This document shows positions 33,184 to 42,273 of a stretch of 64,000 nucleotides of DNA, piece after piece. The notes under the pieces were generated by a model. That model was given only the letters and a program-made list of their open reading frames with translations. It was not told the origin of the DNA and did no database searches. How positions within the stretch are numbered: position 1 is the first letter of the stretch; every line of letters starts with the position of its first letter. The stretch is from positions 2,108,001-2,172,000 of the forward strand of contig NZ_CP031012.1 of the NCBI RefSeq assembly GCF_009497775.1. The letters are read 5' to 3'. Both the position numbers and the translations under genes were made by a program. Source of the DNA: Alcaligenes faecalis. GTDB lineage: Bacteria; Pseudomonadota; Gammaproteobacteria; Burkholderiales; Burkholderiaceae_B.

Positions 33184-34308
33184 ATGAAAATTCGTTTCAC
33201 TCCTGTTGCAGCGGCCATGAGCCTGGCAACGGGTCTGCTCTTGTCCGGTGCTGCTCACGCTGACAACATCCGTATCGCGCTGGCGGGTCCTTTCACAGGC
33301 TCGGTCACCCAATATGGCGATATGGTCAAGCAAGGCGTCGATACAGCTATCGAACAGATCAACGCTGCCGGTGGCGTTCTGGGCAAACAGCTCGAACTGG
33401 TCACTGTTGACGATGCCTGCGAACCCAAGCAAGGTCCCGTCGCAGCCAACCGTATCGTGAATGACAAGATCCACTATGTTGTCGGTCACGTTTGTTCGGG
33501 CGCTACCATCGCGGCCACTGATATCTACAACAACGAAGGCGTGTTGATGGTAACTCCATCGGCAACAGCACCTGCTGTTACCGACGGCAAAGGCTACGAA
33601 ATGATCCTGCGCACCATTGGTCGCGACGATCAGCAAGGCCCAGCCGCTGCAAAATTCATTCTGGAACAGATCAAGCCTACGAAAGTTGCCGTCCTGCACG
33701 ACAAACAGTCCTATGGCCAAGGTATTGCCGCTTCGGTTCGCTCCGAACTGCAAAAAGCCGGTACCGAAGTTGCCCTGTTTGAAGGCATTAACGCGGGCGA
33801 CAGCGATTATTCCGCCGTCATCACCAAGCTGAAATCCACCGGCGTGGACTTCGTGTACTTTGGTGGCTACCACCCTGAAATGGGCCTGCTGCTGCGTCAA
33901 GCCGCTGAGCAAGGCGTGAAAGTCCACTTCATGGGTCCAGAAGGCGTGGGTAACCCTGACATTAACGCGATTGCCGGCAAAGCCGTTGAAGGCATGCTGC
34001 TGACCTTGCCTGCGGACTTCTCGCAAGATCCGGACAACCAGGCCATCGTCCAGGCGTTCAAAGACAAGAAGCGCGATCCTAGCGGTGCGTTCCAACTGTC
34101 CGCTTACGCCGCTACCATCGCGATTGCCGAAGGCATCAAGGGCGCTGGCGCTGACGATCCAGTCAAAGTGGCCGACTACCTGCACGCCAACAGCGTGAAA
34201 ACGCCAATCGGTCAAATCAGCTGGAACAAGCAGGGCGACCTGAACGACTTCAAATTTGACGTCTTCAGCTGGCACGCTGACGGTTCCAAGACCGTCTACG
34301 GCAAGTAA
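33184..34308 (+). CDS. orphan LivK/LivJ-type branched-chain amino acid binding protein
   Basis: Periplasmic solute-binding protein, 374 residues, of the leucine/isoleucine/valine class. The signal peptide ends SGAAHA before DNIRIALAGPFTG. Conserved features are the disulfide pair in DDACEPKQ and GHVCSG, the ligand loop IGRDDQQGPAAA, GINAGDSDYSAVI and FMGPEGVGN. It is a close paralogue of the protein at 40118 with which it shares most of these segments. No permease or ATPase gene adjoins it: terminators lie on both sides, so it probably feeds the livHMGF complex seven kilobases away. GGAGGTG lies upstream of ATG 33184. Ligand preference is unknown. Confidence 0.9.
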   Translation: MKIRFTPVAAAMSLATGLLLSGAAHADNIRIALAGPFTGSVTQYGDMVKQGVDTAIEQINAAGGVLGKQLELVTVDDACEPKQGPVAANRIVNDKIHYVVGHVCSGATIAATDIYNNEGVLMVTPSATAPAVTDGKGYEMILRTIGRDDQQGPAAAKFILEQIKPTKVAVLHDKQSYGQGIAASVRSELQKAGTEVALFEGINAGDSDYSAVITKLKSTGVDFVYFGGYHPEMGLLLRQAAEQGVKVHFMGPEGVGNPDINAIAGKAVEGMLLTLPADFSQDPDNQAIVQAFKDKKRDPSGAFQLSAYAATIAIAEGIKGAGADDPVKVADYLHANSVKTPIGQISWNKQGDLNDFKFDVFSWHADGSKTVYGK

Positions 34309-34324
34309 TCCCTGATTCTTGCTA

Positions 34325-34355
34325 AAAAAAACCGGCCTTCGGGCCGGTTTTTTAT
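34325..34355. terminator. bidirectional terminator between the orphan livK gene and ugpC
   Basis: AACCGGCC, TTCG tetraloop, GGCCGGTT, with A and T runs on the two sides; serves two convergent transcripts. Confidence 0.92.
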
Positions 34356-34420
34356 TGCACATCGTTTTGGACCTCTTTGCTGTAGGCCCATTAATCAGGC
34401 CTATCAATCAGGCCCGTTGC

Positions 34421-35506
34421 TCAGGCCTCGATACGCAAGCCCGTATCGCGGTCAAACCAATGCAAAGGGTGGGGCGGCATGTAACCGATCTGGATGGCCT
34501 CACCAATTTGAATTGGGTATTCGCGGGTCTGCTCAATCGGGCAGCGCACGATAATGCGGTAATCGCCACAACCCAGATGCAGCAACTGCTCAGAGCCCAG
34601 AATCTCCACCATCTCCACTTGCGTGGTCACACCGGGCACATGCAGCTTGATGTGCTCTGGTCGTATGCCCAGGAACACCTTACGACCACGCACCGCCGCA
34701 GGCACCATCTCCGGGCCAAACTGCACAGGTTGACCATTGTCCTGCTTGATCTGGCCTTGCTCATCCACCTGCACTGGCAGCAGGTTCATGGGCGGTGATC
34801 CGATGAACGTGGCCACAAAAACAGAGGCAGGCTTCTCGAACACCTCGGCCGGTGTACCAATCTGCTCGGGCATGCCCTGATTCATCACAATCATGCGCTC
34901 GGCCAAGGTCATGGCTTCGATCTGATCGTGGGTTACGTACAAGCTGGTCGTCTTCAGGCGGCGATGCAGCTTCTGAATTTCCAGACGCATCTGCACCCGC
35001 AGCTTGGCATCCAGATTGGACAGGGGCTCGTCAAACAAGAACACCTTGGGTTCACGCACAATGGCACGACCCATGGCCACACGCTGACGCTGACCACCCG
35101 ACAGTTGCCCTGGACGGCGCTCCAGCAAGGAGCCCAGTTCCAGAATCGCCGCAGCGGCATTAACGCGCTGTTTGATTTCATCCTTGGAGAGCTTACGGAT
35201 CTTCAAGCCATACGCCATATTGTCAAAGACCGACATATGGGGGTAGAGCGCATAGTTCTGGAACACCATGGCAATATCGCGTTCCGCCGGTTCCAGATCA
35301 TTGACGACTTTGCCGTCAATCAGCACCTGACCCGCCGTGACGGACTCCAGACCCGCCACCATACGCATCAAGGTCGATTTACCGCATCCAGAGGGGCCCA
35401 CAATCACCACGAACTCGCCGTCCTTCACGTCCACATCAATGCCGTGAATAACGACCGTCCCGTTCGGGTAGGTTTTCTTGACGCCTTCAAATCGTAAGCT
35501 AGCCAT
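34421..35506 (-). CDS. ugpC: glycerol-3-phosphate ABC transporter ATPase UgpC
   Basis: ATP-hydrolysing subunit of the sn-glycerol-3-phosphate importer, 361 residues, MalK/UgpC family. Walker [10 protein letters not shown] near residue 36, [16 protein letters not shown], Walker [16 protein letters not shown] and the switch His in [10 protein letters not shown] are all present. The C-terminal OB-type regulatory region (about 240-361) includes GIRPEHIKL. The gene is last in ugpB-ugpA-ugpE-ugpC, 20 bases after ugpE. UgpC and MalK are similar enough that context decides; the ugpB gene makes glycerol-3-phosphate likely. No ugpQ gene is seen. Confidence 0.92.
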   Translation of the reverse strand: MASLRFEGVKKTYPNGTVVIHGIDVDVKDGEFVVIVGPSGCGKSTLMRMVAGLESVTAGQVLIDGKVVNDLEPAERDIAMVFQNYALYPHMSVFDNMAYGLKIRKLSKDEIKQRVNAAAAILELGSLLERRPGQLSGGQRQRVAMGRAIVREPKVFLFDEPLSNLDAKLRVQMRLEIQKLHRRLKTTSLYVTHDQIEAMTLAERMIVMNQGMPEQIGTPAEVFEKPASVFVATFIGSPPMNLLPVQVDEQGQIKQDNGQPVQFGPEMVPAAVRGRKVFLGIRPEHIKLHVPGVTTQVEMVEILGSEQLLHLGCGDYRIIVRCPIEQTREYPIQIGEAIQIGYMPPHPLHWFDRDTGLRIEA

Positions 35507-35526
35507 TCAATAAAGCCTGTAGAGAA

Positions 35527-36369
35527 TTACTTTTCAGAGTCGATGAGACCTTTGACGAACCACTTTTGCATCAGCATCACCACCAGGGCAGGCGGGATCA
35601 TGGCCAAAAGAGCCGTTGCCATCACCACGTTCCACTCGGTCACGCTGTCACCACCGGAAATCATGCGTCGGATACCGACCACAATCGGGTACATATCCTC
35701 TTTGGTGGTAATGATCAGCGGCCACAAATACTGGTTCCAGCCGTAGATAAACTGAATCACAAACAGAGCGGCAATGCTGGTCTTGGACAAGGGCAGCAAA
35801 ACGTCCTTAAAAAATCGCATAGGGCCAGCACCATCAATACGGGCAGCCTCGATCAATTCATCGGGCACCGTCAGAAAGAACTGGCGAAACAGAAAGGTAG
35901 CGGTTGCAGAGGCGATCAAGGGCAGGATCAGGCCCCCATAGCTATCGAGCAACTGCAGGTCTGCCACGACCTTGTACGTGGGCATGATGCGCACTTCCAC
36001 CGGCAGCATCAGGGTGATGAAAATCATCCAGAAAAACAGCATGCGGAAAGGGAAGCGGAAATACACCACGGCAAAGGCCGAGAGCATGGAAATAATGATC
36101 TTGCCAACTGCGATACCCAGCGCCATCACCATGCTGACCAGCAACATGCGTCCCACGGGCGGGGAGTTGGTAGCCGTACCCTGCAAGGCAGTAATGTAGT
36201 TCTCCACCATATGCGAACCCGGCCACAGCGACATGGGCGCACGGGCCACTTCTGCACTGGTCTGGGTGGAAGCCACAAAAGTGATGTACAGGGGCAGGGC
36301 GATCACGATCACACCCAGAATCAGGGTCAGATGCGTGAAAAAATCAAGAATAGGGCGTCGTTCAACCAT
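35527..36369 (-). CDS. ugpE: glycerol-3-phosphate ABC transporter permease UgpE
   Basis: Inner-membrane permease, 280 residues, six helices, MalG-type. The EAA loop, which docks on UgpC, reads [20 protein letters not shown]. The N-terminus [20 protein letters not shown] and the segment [20 protein letters not shown] match UgpE. Length equals that of E. coli UgpE. The gene starts 21 bases after ugpA and is followed by ugpC, so all are cotranscribed. Pairs with UgpA to form the pore. Confidence 0.94.
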   Translation of the reverse strand: MVERRPILDFFTHLTLILGVIVIALPLYITFVASTQTSAEVARAPMSLWPGSHMVENYITALQGTATNSPPVGRMLLVSMVMALGIAVGKIIISMLSAFAVVYFRFPFRMLFFWMIFITLMLPVEVRIMPTYKVVADLQLLDSYGGLILPLIASATATFLFRQFFLTVPDELIEAARIDGAGPMRFFKDVLLPLSKTSIAALFVIQFIYGWNQYLWPLIITTKEDMYPIVVGIRRMISGGDSVTEWNVVMATALLAMIPPALVVMLMQKWFVKGLIDSEK

Positions 36370-36390
36370 GACTTTGTTCCTTGCTGCGCA

Positions 36391-37275
36391 TCAGCTGTAC
36401 GTCACTTTGCGATCAATATAGCGGAACTGAATCACGGTCAGCGCCACAACCACTGCCATCAGCACCACAGACTGGGCGGCTGAAGAACCAATATCCAGGC
36501 CACGGAAACCCGTGTTGTAGACACGGTAAACCAGAATCGAGGTGGCTTCGCCCGGCCCGCCCTGACTGACCACGTCAATAATGGCGAAGGTGTCAAAGAA
36601 GGCATAGATAATGTTCACGACCAGCAGGAAGAAGGTCGTCGGGGCCAGCAAAGGAAACACAATGCCCCAGAAACGGCGCATGGGACCGGCTCCATCCATG
36701 GCCGCGGCTTCAATCAAGGAGCGCGGAATGGCTTGCAGGCCGGCCAGGAAAAACAGGAAATTGTAGGAGATCTGCTTCCAGACCGAAGCGATCACCACCA
36801 GCAACATGGCGTCATTGCCATTCAAGCGTGGATTCCACTGAATGCCATGCTCCAGCAGGAACACGGCCACAATCCCCACGGAAGGGGAAAACAGGAACAA
36901 CCACAGCACCCCGGCTACCGCCGTTGCAACGGCATATGGCCAGATCAGCAAGCTGCGGTACAGCAGGGCACCCCGTATCACCCGGTTCGCCATCACGGCC
37001 AGGACCAGCGCCACCACCAGGCCCAGTACCGATACGGCAAGCGAAAATACTGCCGTCGTCTTGAACGAGGCCATATATTCCGAGCTGCTGAACAGCTCGG
37101 CAAAATTGTCCAGGCCTACAAACTGCGAAGACAGGCCAAAGGGATCTTCCAAATGAAAAGCCTGCCACAGCGCTTGACCGGCAGGCAGGAAAAAAAAGAT
37201 CAGGGTAATGGCTAGCTGCGGAGCAAGTAGCAAATAGGGCAGTGTCTTATGACGAAAGACGACACGTTTTTCCAT
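36391..37275 (-). CDS. ugpA: glycerol-3-phosphate ABC transporter permease UgpA
   Basis: Inner-membrane permease, 294 residues, six helices, MalF-type. The start [20 protein letters not shown] is typical of UgpA, and the EAA loop reads [37 protein letters not shown] lies in the first periplasmic loop. It is separated from ugpB by 180 non-coding bases containing a perfect 12-base inverted repeat, while the spacing to ugpE is only 21 bases. This suggests that the binding-protein gene is expressed at a different level from the membrane parts. Confidence 0.94.
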   Translation of the reverse strand: MEKRVVFRHKTLPYLLLAPQLAITLIFFFLPAGQALWQAFHLEDPFGLSSQFVGLDNFAELFSSSEYMASFKTTAVFSLAVSVLGLVVALVLAVMANRVIRGALLYRSLLIWPYAVATAVAGVLWLFLFSPSVGIVAVFLLEHGIQWNPRLNGNDAMLLVVIASVWKQISYNFLFFLAGLQAIPRSLIEAAAMDGAGPMRRFWGIVFPLLAPTTFFLLVVNIIYAFFDTFAIIDVVSQGGPGEATSILVYRVYNTGFRGLDIGSSAAQSVVLMAVVVALTVIQFRYIDRKVTYS

Positions 37276-37339
37276 AGGTTTGCGCGCAATGGGAAGGGAG
37301 CGCCACCATCAGGGTGGACAGACTTCTAGTGAAACGAAA

Positions 37340-37421
37340 AGCGTATGAGCGGCTTGGACGACAGGGTGACAGCTTGCTGGCCTGGAGTCAGGACAGGACG
37401 TCATCAGCGCGCTCATACGCT
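37340..37421. repeat. perfect inverted repeat in the ugpB-ugpA gap
   Basis: AGCGTATGAGCG (37340-37351) and CGCTCATACGCT (37410-37421) are perfect 12-base inverted repeats separated by 58 bases. A second small hairpin, ACCCGC/GCGGGT (37434-37450), lies nearer the ugpB end. Together they could protect the ugpB message or reduce read-through into ugpA. Confidence 0.7.
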
Positions 37422-37455
37422 AGATTGTAAACCACCCGCACAAGGCGGGTCGGGC

Positions 37456-38763
37456 TTACTTCACGCTCTTTTCAAAGCGCTCCAACAGTTCGTTGCCACG
37501 GCTTTGCATGGCTTTCAAACCTTCTTCAGGGGTGACTTTGCCCGCAAAAATCTGCTCCATCACACCGTCTTCGATGTCACGAATCTGCGGCAAGGAACCC
37601 AGACGAATACCGCGCGAGTTCTCGGTAGTGCTGGCGTCCAGCTGTTTGACGGCAACGTCTGCGCCCACGTTCTTAGCGTAAAAATCGGAGTCCTTGGTCT
37701 TTTCAAAGCCCGCTTTGGTCACAGGCACATAACCCGTGTCCTGGTGCCAGGCCGCCGCTTGCTCAGGGCTGGAGATGAAGTGGAAGAATTCAGTCACGCC
37801 TTTGTAGACATCATCCGACTTCTTGGCAAAGACCCACAGGGAAGCGCCACCAATAATGGAGTTCTGCGGCGCGCCTTGTACATCGCTGTAGTAGGGCAGA
37901 CTGCTGGTGCCAAATTCAAATTCGCCGGTTTTGATGATGTTGGCGCGGTTACCGCTGGAGCCGGTAAACATGCCGCACTTGCCGCTGGTAAACAGGGCAT
38001 TGGCCGTATCACCACGACCACCGTAGGAGAAGGAGCCGTCCTTGGACATATCCGCCAGGAAGGCCATGTGCTTCAGGAACAGCGGGTTATCCAGTTGCAG
38101 GCGGGCGCTGGGGCCGCCAAAGCCGTTGTTCTCGCTGGCAAAGGGGATGTTGTGCCAGGCCGCAAAGTTCTCCAGCAGAATCCAGGAGGGCCAGGACGAT
38201 GTGTAGCCACACTCTTGGCCGGACTCACGCAGTTTCTTGGCCGCTTCATGCAGTTCCTGCCAGGTCTTGGGTGGCTTCTCGGCATCCAGACCGGCTTTCT
38301 TGAAGGCGTCCTTGTTGTAGTACAGCACCGGGGTGGAGCTGTTAAAAGGCATGGAAATCAGCTTGCCTTCGTTGGAAGAGTAGTAACCGGCCACAGCCCC
38401 CAGGAAGTCGTTCGGGTTGATGGGCTTGCCCACTTTTTCCGACATTTCCTGCACAGGCTGAATAGCGCCCTTGGCGGCCATCATGGTGGCGGTACCCACC
38501 TCAAACACTTGCAGAATATCGGGGGCATTACCGGCACGGAAAGCGGCAACACCAGCGTTCATGGACTCGCCATAGTTGCCTTTATACGAGGCTTTAACCT
38601 GGTAGTCCGACTGAGATGCGTTAAAGTCTTTGACTAATGCATTAACCCGTTCGCCCAAGGCTCCTTCCATTGAGTGCCAGAACTGAATTTCTGTGGCCGC
38701 TTGCGCAGTGCCGATAGAAGCAATCAGACCGGCTAGAGACAGAGCAAATAGTTTTGTTCGCAT
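37456..38763 (-). CDS. ugpB: sn-glycerol-3-phosphate binding protein UgpB
   Basis: Periplasmic binding protein, 435 residues, that captures glycerol-3-phosphate or glycerophosphodiesters for UgpAEC. A signal peptide (LFALSLAGLIASIGTAQA) precedes ATEIQFWHSMEGALGERVN, the family's opening. Ligand-contact regions typical of UgpB include FNSSTPVLYYNKDAF, ASENNGFGGPSARLQ, MFTGSSGNRANI and IIGGASLWV. Length matches E. coli UgpB (438). It is first in the operon and preceded by Pho-box repeats, as expected for a phosphate-starvation importer. The cargo supplies both carbon and phosphate. Confidence 0.96.
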   Translation of the reverse strand: MRTKLFALSLAGLIASIGTAQAATEIQFWHSMEGALGERVNALVKDFNASQSDYQVKASYKGNYGESMNAGVAAFRAGNAPDILQVFEVGTATMMAAKGAIQPVQEMSEKVGKPINPNDFLGAVAGYYSSNEGKLISMPFNSSTPVLYYNKDAFKKAGLDAEKPPKTWQELHEAAKKLRESGQECGYTSSWPSWILLENFAAWHNIPFASENNGFGGPSARLQLDNPLFLKHMAFLADMSKDGSFSYGGRGDTANALFTSGKCGMFTGSSGNRANIIKTGEFEFGTSSLPYYSDVQGAPQNSIIGGASLWVFAKKSDDVYKGVTEFFHFISSPEQAAAWHQDTGYVPVTKAGFEKTKDSDFYAKNVGADVAVKQLDASTTENSRGIRLGSLPQIRDIEDGVMEQIFAGKVTPEEGLKAMQSRGNELLERFEKSVK

Positions 38764-38823
38764 CAGGCTTTCTCCTGTATAAAAGGTGCCGCTAAGGTGT
38801 AGCAGGTTTTAAAACTCAAGCTT

Positions 38824-38864
38824 ATGACTTGTTTATGACACTCTCGTGAATGTATCCATGACAG
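38824..38864 (-). promoter_or_regulatory. Pho-box (PhoB) repeats upstream of ugpB
   Basis: On the minus strand the sequence contains CTGTCAT, then CATTCAC, GTGTCAT and AAGTCAT starting 12, 23 and 34 bases later. The last two with their AAAC spacer form a good Pho box (consensus CTGTCAT-AWAW-CTGTCAY) exactly 11 bases apart. The site lies 61-101 bases ahead of the ugpB start, and ugp operons are known PhoB targets. Confidence 0.7.
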
Positions 38865-38941
38865 CGTTATATAAGCAATGACTAATTACCCTCAAACGCT
38901 AACGAAACGTGTCAGAGGACAGATTTTTAATGGGAGCGATG

Positions 38942-39781
38942 ATGAATCCACACGATACCTCTTTTAAGCTGGCGTTTATTGGCGCGGGCAATATGGCCAG
39001 TGCCTTGGCCGCTGGTTTGATCGGGAAGCGCTGCGGCGGCTCGGATGTTTTAGCCATTGATATTTACCCGCCAGCTTTGGAATCCTGGGCCCAGCAGGGT
39101 GTACAAACCACCCATGAACCCGGCCCGGCCCTGGCCAAGCAACGTATCTGGGTTTTTGCCGTCAAGCCCCAGGTCATGAAAGAAACCGTGCTGGCCTGCA
39201 AACCCTATCTGCAAGAAGACACCCTGGTGATCAGCGTGGCCGCCGGTATTCCGGCAACGGCTCTGGCCCAATGGCTGGGTGAACCCGGCCAACCGTACCA
39301 GCGCGTGATTCGCTGCATGCCCAATACCCCGGCCTTTATTGGCTGTGGCATTACCGGCCTGATGGCCCTGGAGCAGGTGGATGAAAGCGATAAGGCCATT
39401 GCGCAGCAATTGTTGAAGTCCGTTGGGGAAGTAGTCTGGGTTGAAGACGATGCCGCCATTGATGCCGTCACGGCAGTATCGGGCAGTGGTCCAGCTTACG
39501 TGTTTTTGTTCATCGAAGCTTTGATCAAAGCCGGTATCGAGCAAGGTTTGTCCCCTGAACAGGCCCGCCAGCTGTCCCTGGCTACCTTGCACGGCGCCAC
39601 CCAACTGGCCACCTTGTCGCCAGAAGAGCCCTCGGTCTTGCGCGAACGCGTCACCTCCAAAGGTGGCACCACGGCAGCCGCCCTGAACGTCTTTAACGAA
39701 GGCGGCTTTACCCCTCTGGTTCAAAAAGCGGTCAATGCCGCCAAAGTGCGTGCCGGAGAGCTGGCCAAAGAGTTTTCCTGA
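38942..39781 (+). CDS. proC: pyrroline-5-carboxylate reductase
   Basis: Last step of proline synthesis: NAD(P)H reduction of pyrroline-5-carboxylate. The 279-residue protein has the dinucleotide motif FIGAGNMASALAAGL near the N-terminus, VKPQVMKE, RCMPNTPAFIGCG and the C-terminal signature SGSGPAYVFLFIEAL with ERVTSKGGTTAAAL. I chose ATG 38942 because GGGAG sits five bases upstream; ATG 38939 and GTG 38909 are in frame alternatives. It is divergent from ugpB and followed by a terminator-like hairpin. Confidence 0.94.
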   Translation: MNPHDTSFKLAFIGAGNMASALAAGLIGKRCGGSDVLAIDIYPPALESWAQQGVQTTHEPGPALAKQRIWVFAVKPQVMKETVLACKPYLQEDTLVISVAAGIPATALAQWLGEPGQPYQRVIRCMPNTPAFIGCGITGLMALEQVDESDKAIAQQLLKSVGEVVWVEDDAAIDAVTAVSGSGPAYVFLFIEALIKAGIEQGLSPEQARQLSLATLHGATQLATLSPEEPSVLRERVTSKGGTTAAALNVFNEGGFTPLVQKAVNAAKVRAGELAKEFS

Positions 39782-40117
39782 TCCCCGGATTACTCCCTAT
39801 AGCATCGTGAAAAATTGATATAACGCAATAAAAAAGCAGTAAATAAACAGAGTAGGGGGGGCTCCCTTGGGAGTTCCCCTTTTCTTTTATAAATAAGGCT
39901 TTTAGTATGCGGGCGGGTTTTGGAAACACCCTGTTAACAATGCCTTATTATTTTCAAAATAAATAAGCAGGGCGCTAGGGCTTATACGAAGTGACAAGTT
40001 TTAGGCGGCTCCCCCAAAATGGGTTCCCCTGGAGCATAACAATGCCTATCCAGACCCCAGAATAAGCACTTTCTAAAAAGCAATGCCGGGAACCCCCGGC
40101 CTCGGGAGACAGCTGCT
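39782..40117. other. 336-base non-coding leader between proC and livK
   Basis: No gene is visible. From left to right it holds the proC terminator, an inverted repeat AATAAGGC (39892-39899) / GCCTTATT (39942-39949), a second GC-skewed block GGCTCCCCCAAAATGGG (40007 onward) resembling part of the terminator, and a small hairpin GCCGGG-AACC-CCCGGC (40085-40100) just before the livK ribosome site. The livK promoter must lie here; I cannot assign its boxes. Confidence 0.55.
39855..39889 (+). terminator. probable proC terminator
   Basis: A G run, CTCCC, TT, GGGAG and CCCC fold into a hairpin with a small internal bulge, followed by TTTTCTTTT. Confidence 0.65.
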
Positions 40118-41239
40118 ATGACCTTTACTCGACGCTTTACCCCCGCTCTGACCGCCTTGGCCACCGTACTGGCCATGGGCACTGCCTATGCGGCGGACAC
40201 CATCAAAATTGGTATCCCTCAACCCATGACTGGTCCCTCCACCCAATACGGTGACCAAATCCAGGCCGGTGCATTGACCGCAATTGACGCGATTAACGCA
40301 GCAGGGGGTGTCAAAGGCAAAAAGCTGGAAGCCGTCCTGATTGACGATGCGTGCGAACCGAAACAGGCCGTGCCTGCCGCCAACCGTGTGGTCAACTCCG
40401 GCGCAAAATTCGCCGTAGCCCACGCGTGCTCGGGTACCACGGTGCCTGCCGTGAACATTTACGAGCAGGAAGGCATTGTGGCGATTACTCCCGGTGCAAC
40501 CTCGCCCCTGGTCACCGACACCATCAAGCCTCATTACTTTTTCCGCACCATTGGTCGTGACGACCAGCAAGGCCCATTCGCGGCCGACTACATTGCTGAT
40601 GTTCTGAAACCCAAGAGCATTGCCGTCCTGCACGACAAGCAGACTTACGGCTCCGGTGTCGCCACGCAAGTGCGTGATGCGCTCAAGAAAAAGAACATGA
40701 ACATTGTCATGTACGAGGGTATCAACGTCGGTGACAGCGATTACTCCGCCGTGATCACCAAACTGAAGGGCGTGAACCCCGATCTGATCTATTTCGGTGG
40801 TTACCATGCCGAGCTGGGCCTGCTGCTGCGTCAGGCTCGCGAGCAAGGCATGACCAACACCTTCATGGGTCCGGAAGGCGTGGCCAACCGCGATCTGGTA
40901 GCCATTGCCGGCCCAGCTGTGGAAGGCTTGCTGGTGACTTTGCCAACCGACTTCACCAAGATGCCGGCCAACAAAGAGGTGATGGAAAACTTCAGCAAAT
41001 ACAAGCGCAATCCTAACGGTGCCTTTACCTTCCCGGCCTACGCGGCGGTGCAGATTATTGCCGATACGATCAACGCTGTAGGGGAAGATTCGGCCAAGGG
41101 AGCCGACTACATGCACGCAAATGCGTTCAATACCGCCATTGGCAAGGTAGAATACGACGCCAAGGGTGATTTGAAGCATTTCGAATTTGCCGTTTTCAAG
41201 TGGGATAAAGAAGGTAACTTTGATCTAGTTGAGAAATAA
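40118..41239 (+). CDS. livK: branched-chain amino acid binding protein LivK
   Basis: Periplasmic high-affinity binding protein for leucine/isoleucine/valine-type amino acids, 373 residues. The signal peptide ends MGTAYA before ADTIKIGIPQPMTG. The disulfide cysteines are in DDACEPKQ and AHACSG, and FFRTIGRDDQQGP, GINVGDSDYSAVI and FMGPEGVAN are shared with the orphan paralogue at 33184. It heads livK-livH-livM-livG-livF. A strong hairpin after its stop may keep its expression above that of the membrane genes. Ligand range in this family also includes other neutral amino acids and amides. Confidence 0.92.
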   Translation: MTFTRRFTPALTALATVLAMGTAYAADTIKIGIPQPMTGPSTQYGDQIQAGALTAIDAINAAGGVKGKKLEAVLIDDACEPKQAVPAANRVVNSGAKFAVAHACSGTTVPAVNIYEQEGIVAITPGATSPLVTDTIKPHYFFRTIGRDDQQGPFAADYIADVLKPKSIAVLHDKQTYGSGVATQVRDALKKKNMNIVMYEGINVGDSDYSAVITKLKGVNPDLIYFGGYHAELGLLLRQAREQGMTNTFMGPEGVANRDLVAIAGPAVEGLLVTLPTDFTKMPANKEVMENFSKYKRNPNGAFTFPAYAAVQIIADTINAVGEDSAKGADYMHANAFNTAIGKVEYDAKGDLKHFEFAVFKWDKEGNFDLVEK

Positions 41240-41252
41240 GACTGGATTATGT

Positions 41253-41280
41253 GCCCCCGCTCTTTACGAAGAACGGGGGC
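41253..41280 (+). terminator. intercistronic hairpin between livK and livH
   Basis: GCCCCCG and CGGGGGC arms with an inner TCTT/AAGA pairing; the following ATTGCTTTT is only a weak T tract, so it may act as a partial terminator or mRNA stabiliser. Confidence 0.65.
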
Positions 41281-41343
41281 ATTGCTTTTGGATGCCCACA
41301 AAGCCTCAGAACAAAACGACGGACTCAACGGAAAAAAACAAGC

Positions 41344-42273
41344 ATGTCTGATTTACTCCCTCAGATCGTGCAGCAGCTGTTCAATGGATTATCCTTGGGC
41401 GCTATTTATGCACTGATCGCCATCGGCTACACAATGGTCTATGGCATTATCGGAATGATTAACTTTGCCCACGGCGAGATCTACATGATCGGCGCCTATG
41501 TCGGGCTGGTAACCCTGACTGCGATTGGCGTAGGTTCGGGTCTGCCCATCTGGCTGATCATTCTTATCATGTTGCTGGTTGCCATCCTGGTAACCGCGGT
41601 ATACGGCTATGCGATTGAAAAAGTCGCCTATGCGCCGCTGCGTGGCAGCCCTAGGCTGGTCCCGCTGATCTCGGCCATTGGTATGTCCATTTTCTTGCAG
41701 AACTGGGTTGCCCTGGGCCAAGGTGCACGCGATATGGCCGTGCCCACACTGCTGTCGGGTTCTTTCCAGTTCAGCCTGGGCTCAGACGGCTTTACCGTCA
41801 CTGCGCCTTACTCACGCGTCATGATCATTGTCGTGACCGTGGTGCTGATGATCATGCTCAGCCTCTACATCAAATACTCGCGTCTGGGTCGCGCCTCGCG
41901 TGCATGTTCACAAGACTTGCGCATGGCCAACCTGCTGGGTATCGACACCAATAAAATCATCTCCTTCACCTTTGTCATCGGCGCCATGCTGGCGGCTGTG
42001 GGTGGTGTGTTGATTGCCACCGCCATTGGCAAACTGAATCCCTTCATTGGCTTTATCGCCGGTATCAAGGCCTTTACAGCCGCCGTGCTGGGCGGTATTG
42101 GCAGTATCCCGGGCGCCATGCTGGGCGGTGTCCTGCTGGGTCTGGCAGAAACCTTTGCTGCTGCCTTTATTTCGTCGCAGTACAAGGACATCGTGGCCTT
42201 TTTACTGTTGGTCTTTATCCTGCTGTTCCGCCCAACGGGCCTGCTGGGTAAACCCGAGGTGGAGAAAGTCTAA
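41344..42273 (+). CDS. livH: branched-chain amino acid ABC permease LivH
   Basis: Inner-membrane permease, 309 residues, about eight helices. [39 protein letters not shown] is the hallmark LivH start and [15 protein letters not shown] is the cytoplasmic coupling loop. [33 protein letters not shown] completes the signature. ATG 41344 is chosen because the conserved N-terminus starts there; an upstream frame from 41251 would read through the intercistronic hairpin. It overlaps livM by one base (TAATG). Forms the channel with LivM. Confidence 0.95.
   Translation: MSDLLPQIVQQLFNGLSLGAIYALIAIGYTMVYGIIGMINFAHGEIYMIGAYVGLVTLTAIGVGSGLPIWLIILIMLLVAILVTAVYGYAIEKVAYAPLRGSPRLVPLISAIGMSIFLQNWVALGQGARDMAVPTLLSGSFQFSLGSDGFTVTAPYSRVMIIVVTVVLMIMLSLYIKYSRLGRASRACSQDLRMANLLGIDTNKIISFTFVIGAMLAAVGGVLIATAIGKLNPFIGFIAGIKAFTAAVLGGIGSIPGAMLGGVLLGLAETFAAAFISSQYKDIVAFLLLVFILLFRPTGLLGKPEVEKV

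Noticed and set aside
32215..34407. A 730-codon open frame on the minus strand opposite dps and the orphan livK gene
   Set aside because: It crosses two well-supported plus-strand genes and their terminator and has no recognisable domain; its length follows from high GC codon bias.
37345..38637. A 430-codon plus-strand frame opposite ugpB
   Set aside because: Fully antisense to a clear UgpB gene, low-complexity Gly/His/Gln translation without domains.
34421..38763. ugp operon considered as a maltose-type importer
   Set aside because: The binding protein matches UgpB in its conserved segments, and Pho-box repeats precede it.
40073..41179. A 368-codon minus-strand frame opposite livK
   Set aside because: Antisense shadow of a certain livK gene, no ribosome site or domain.
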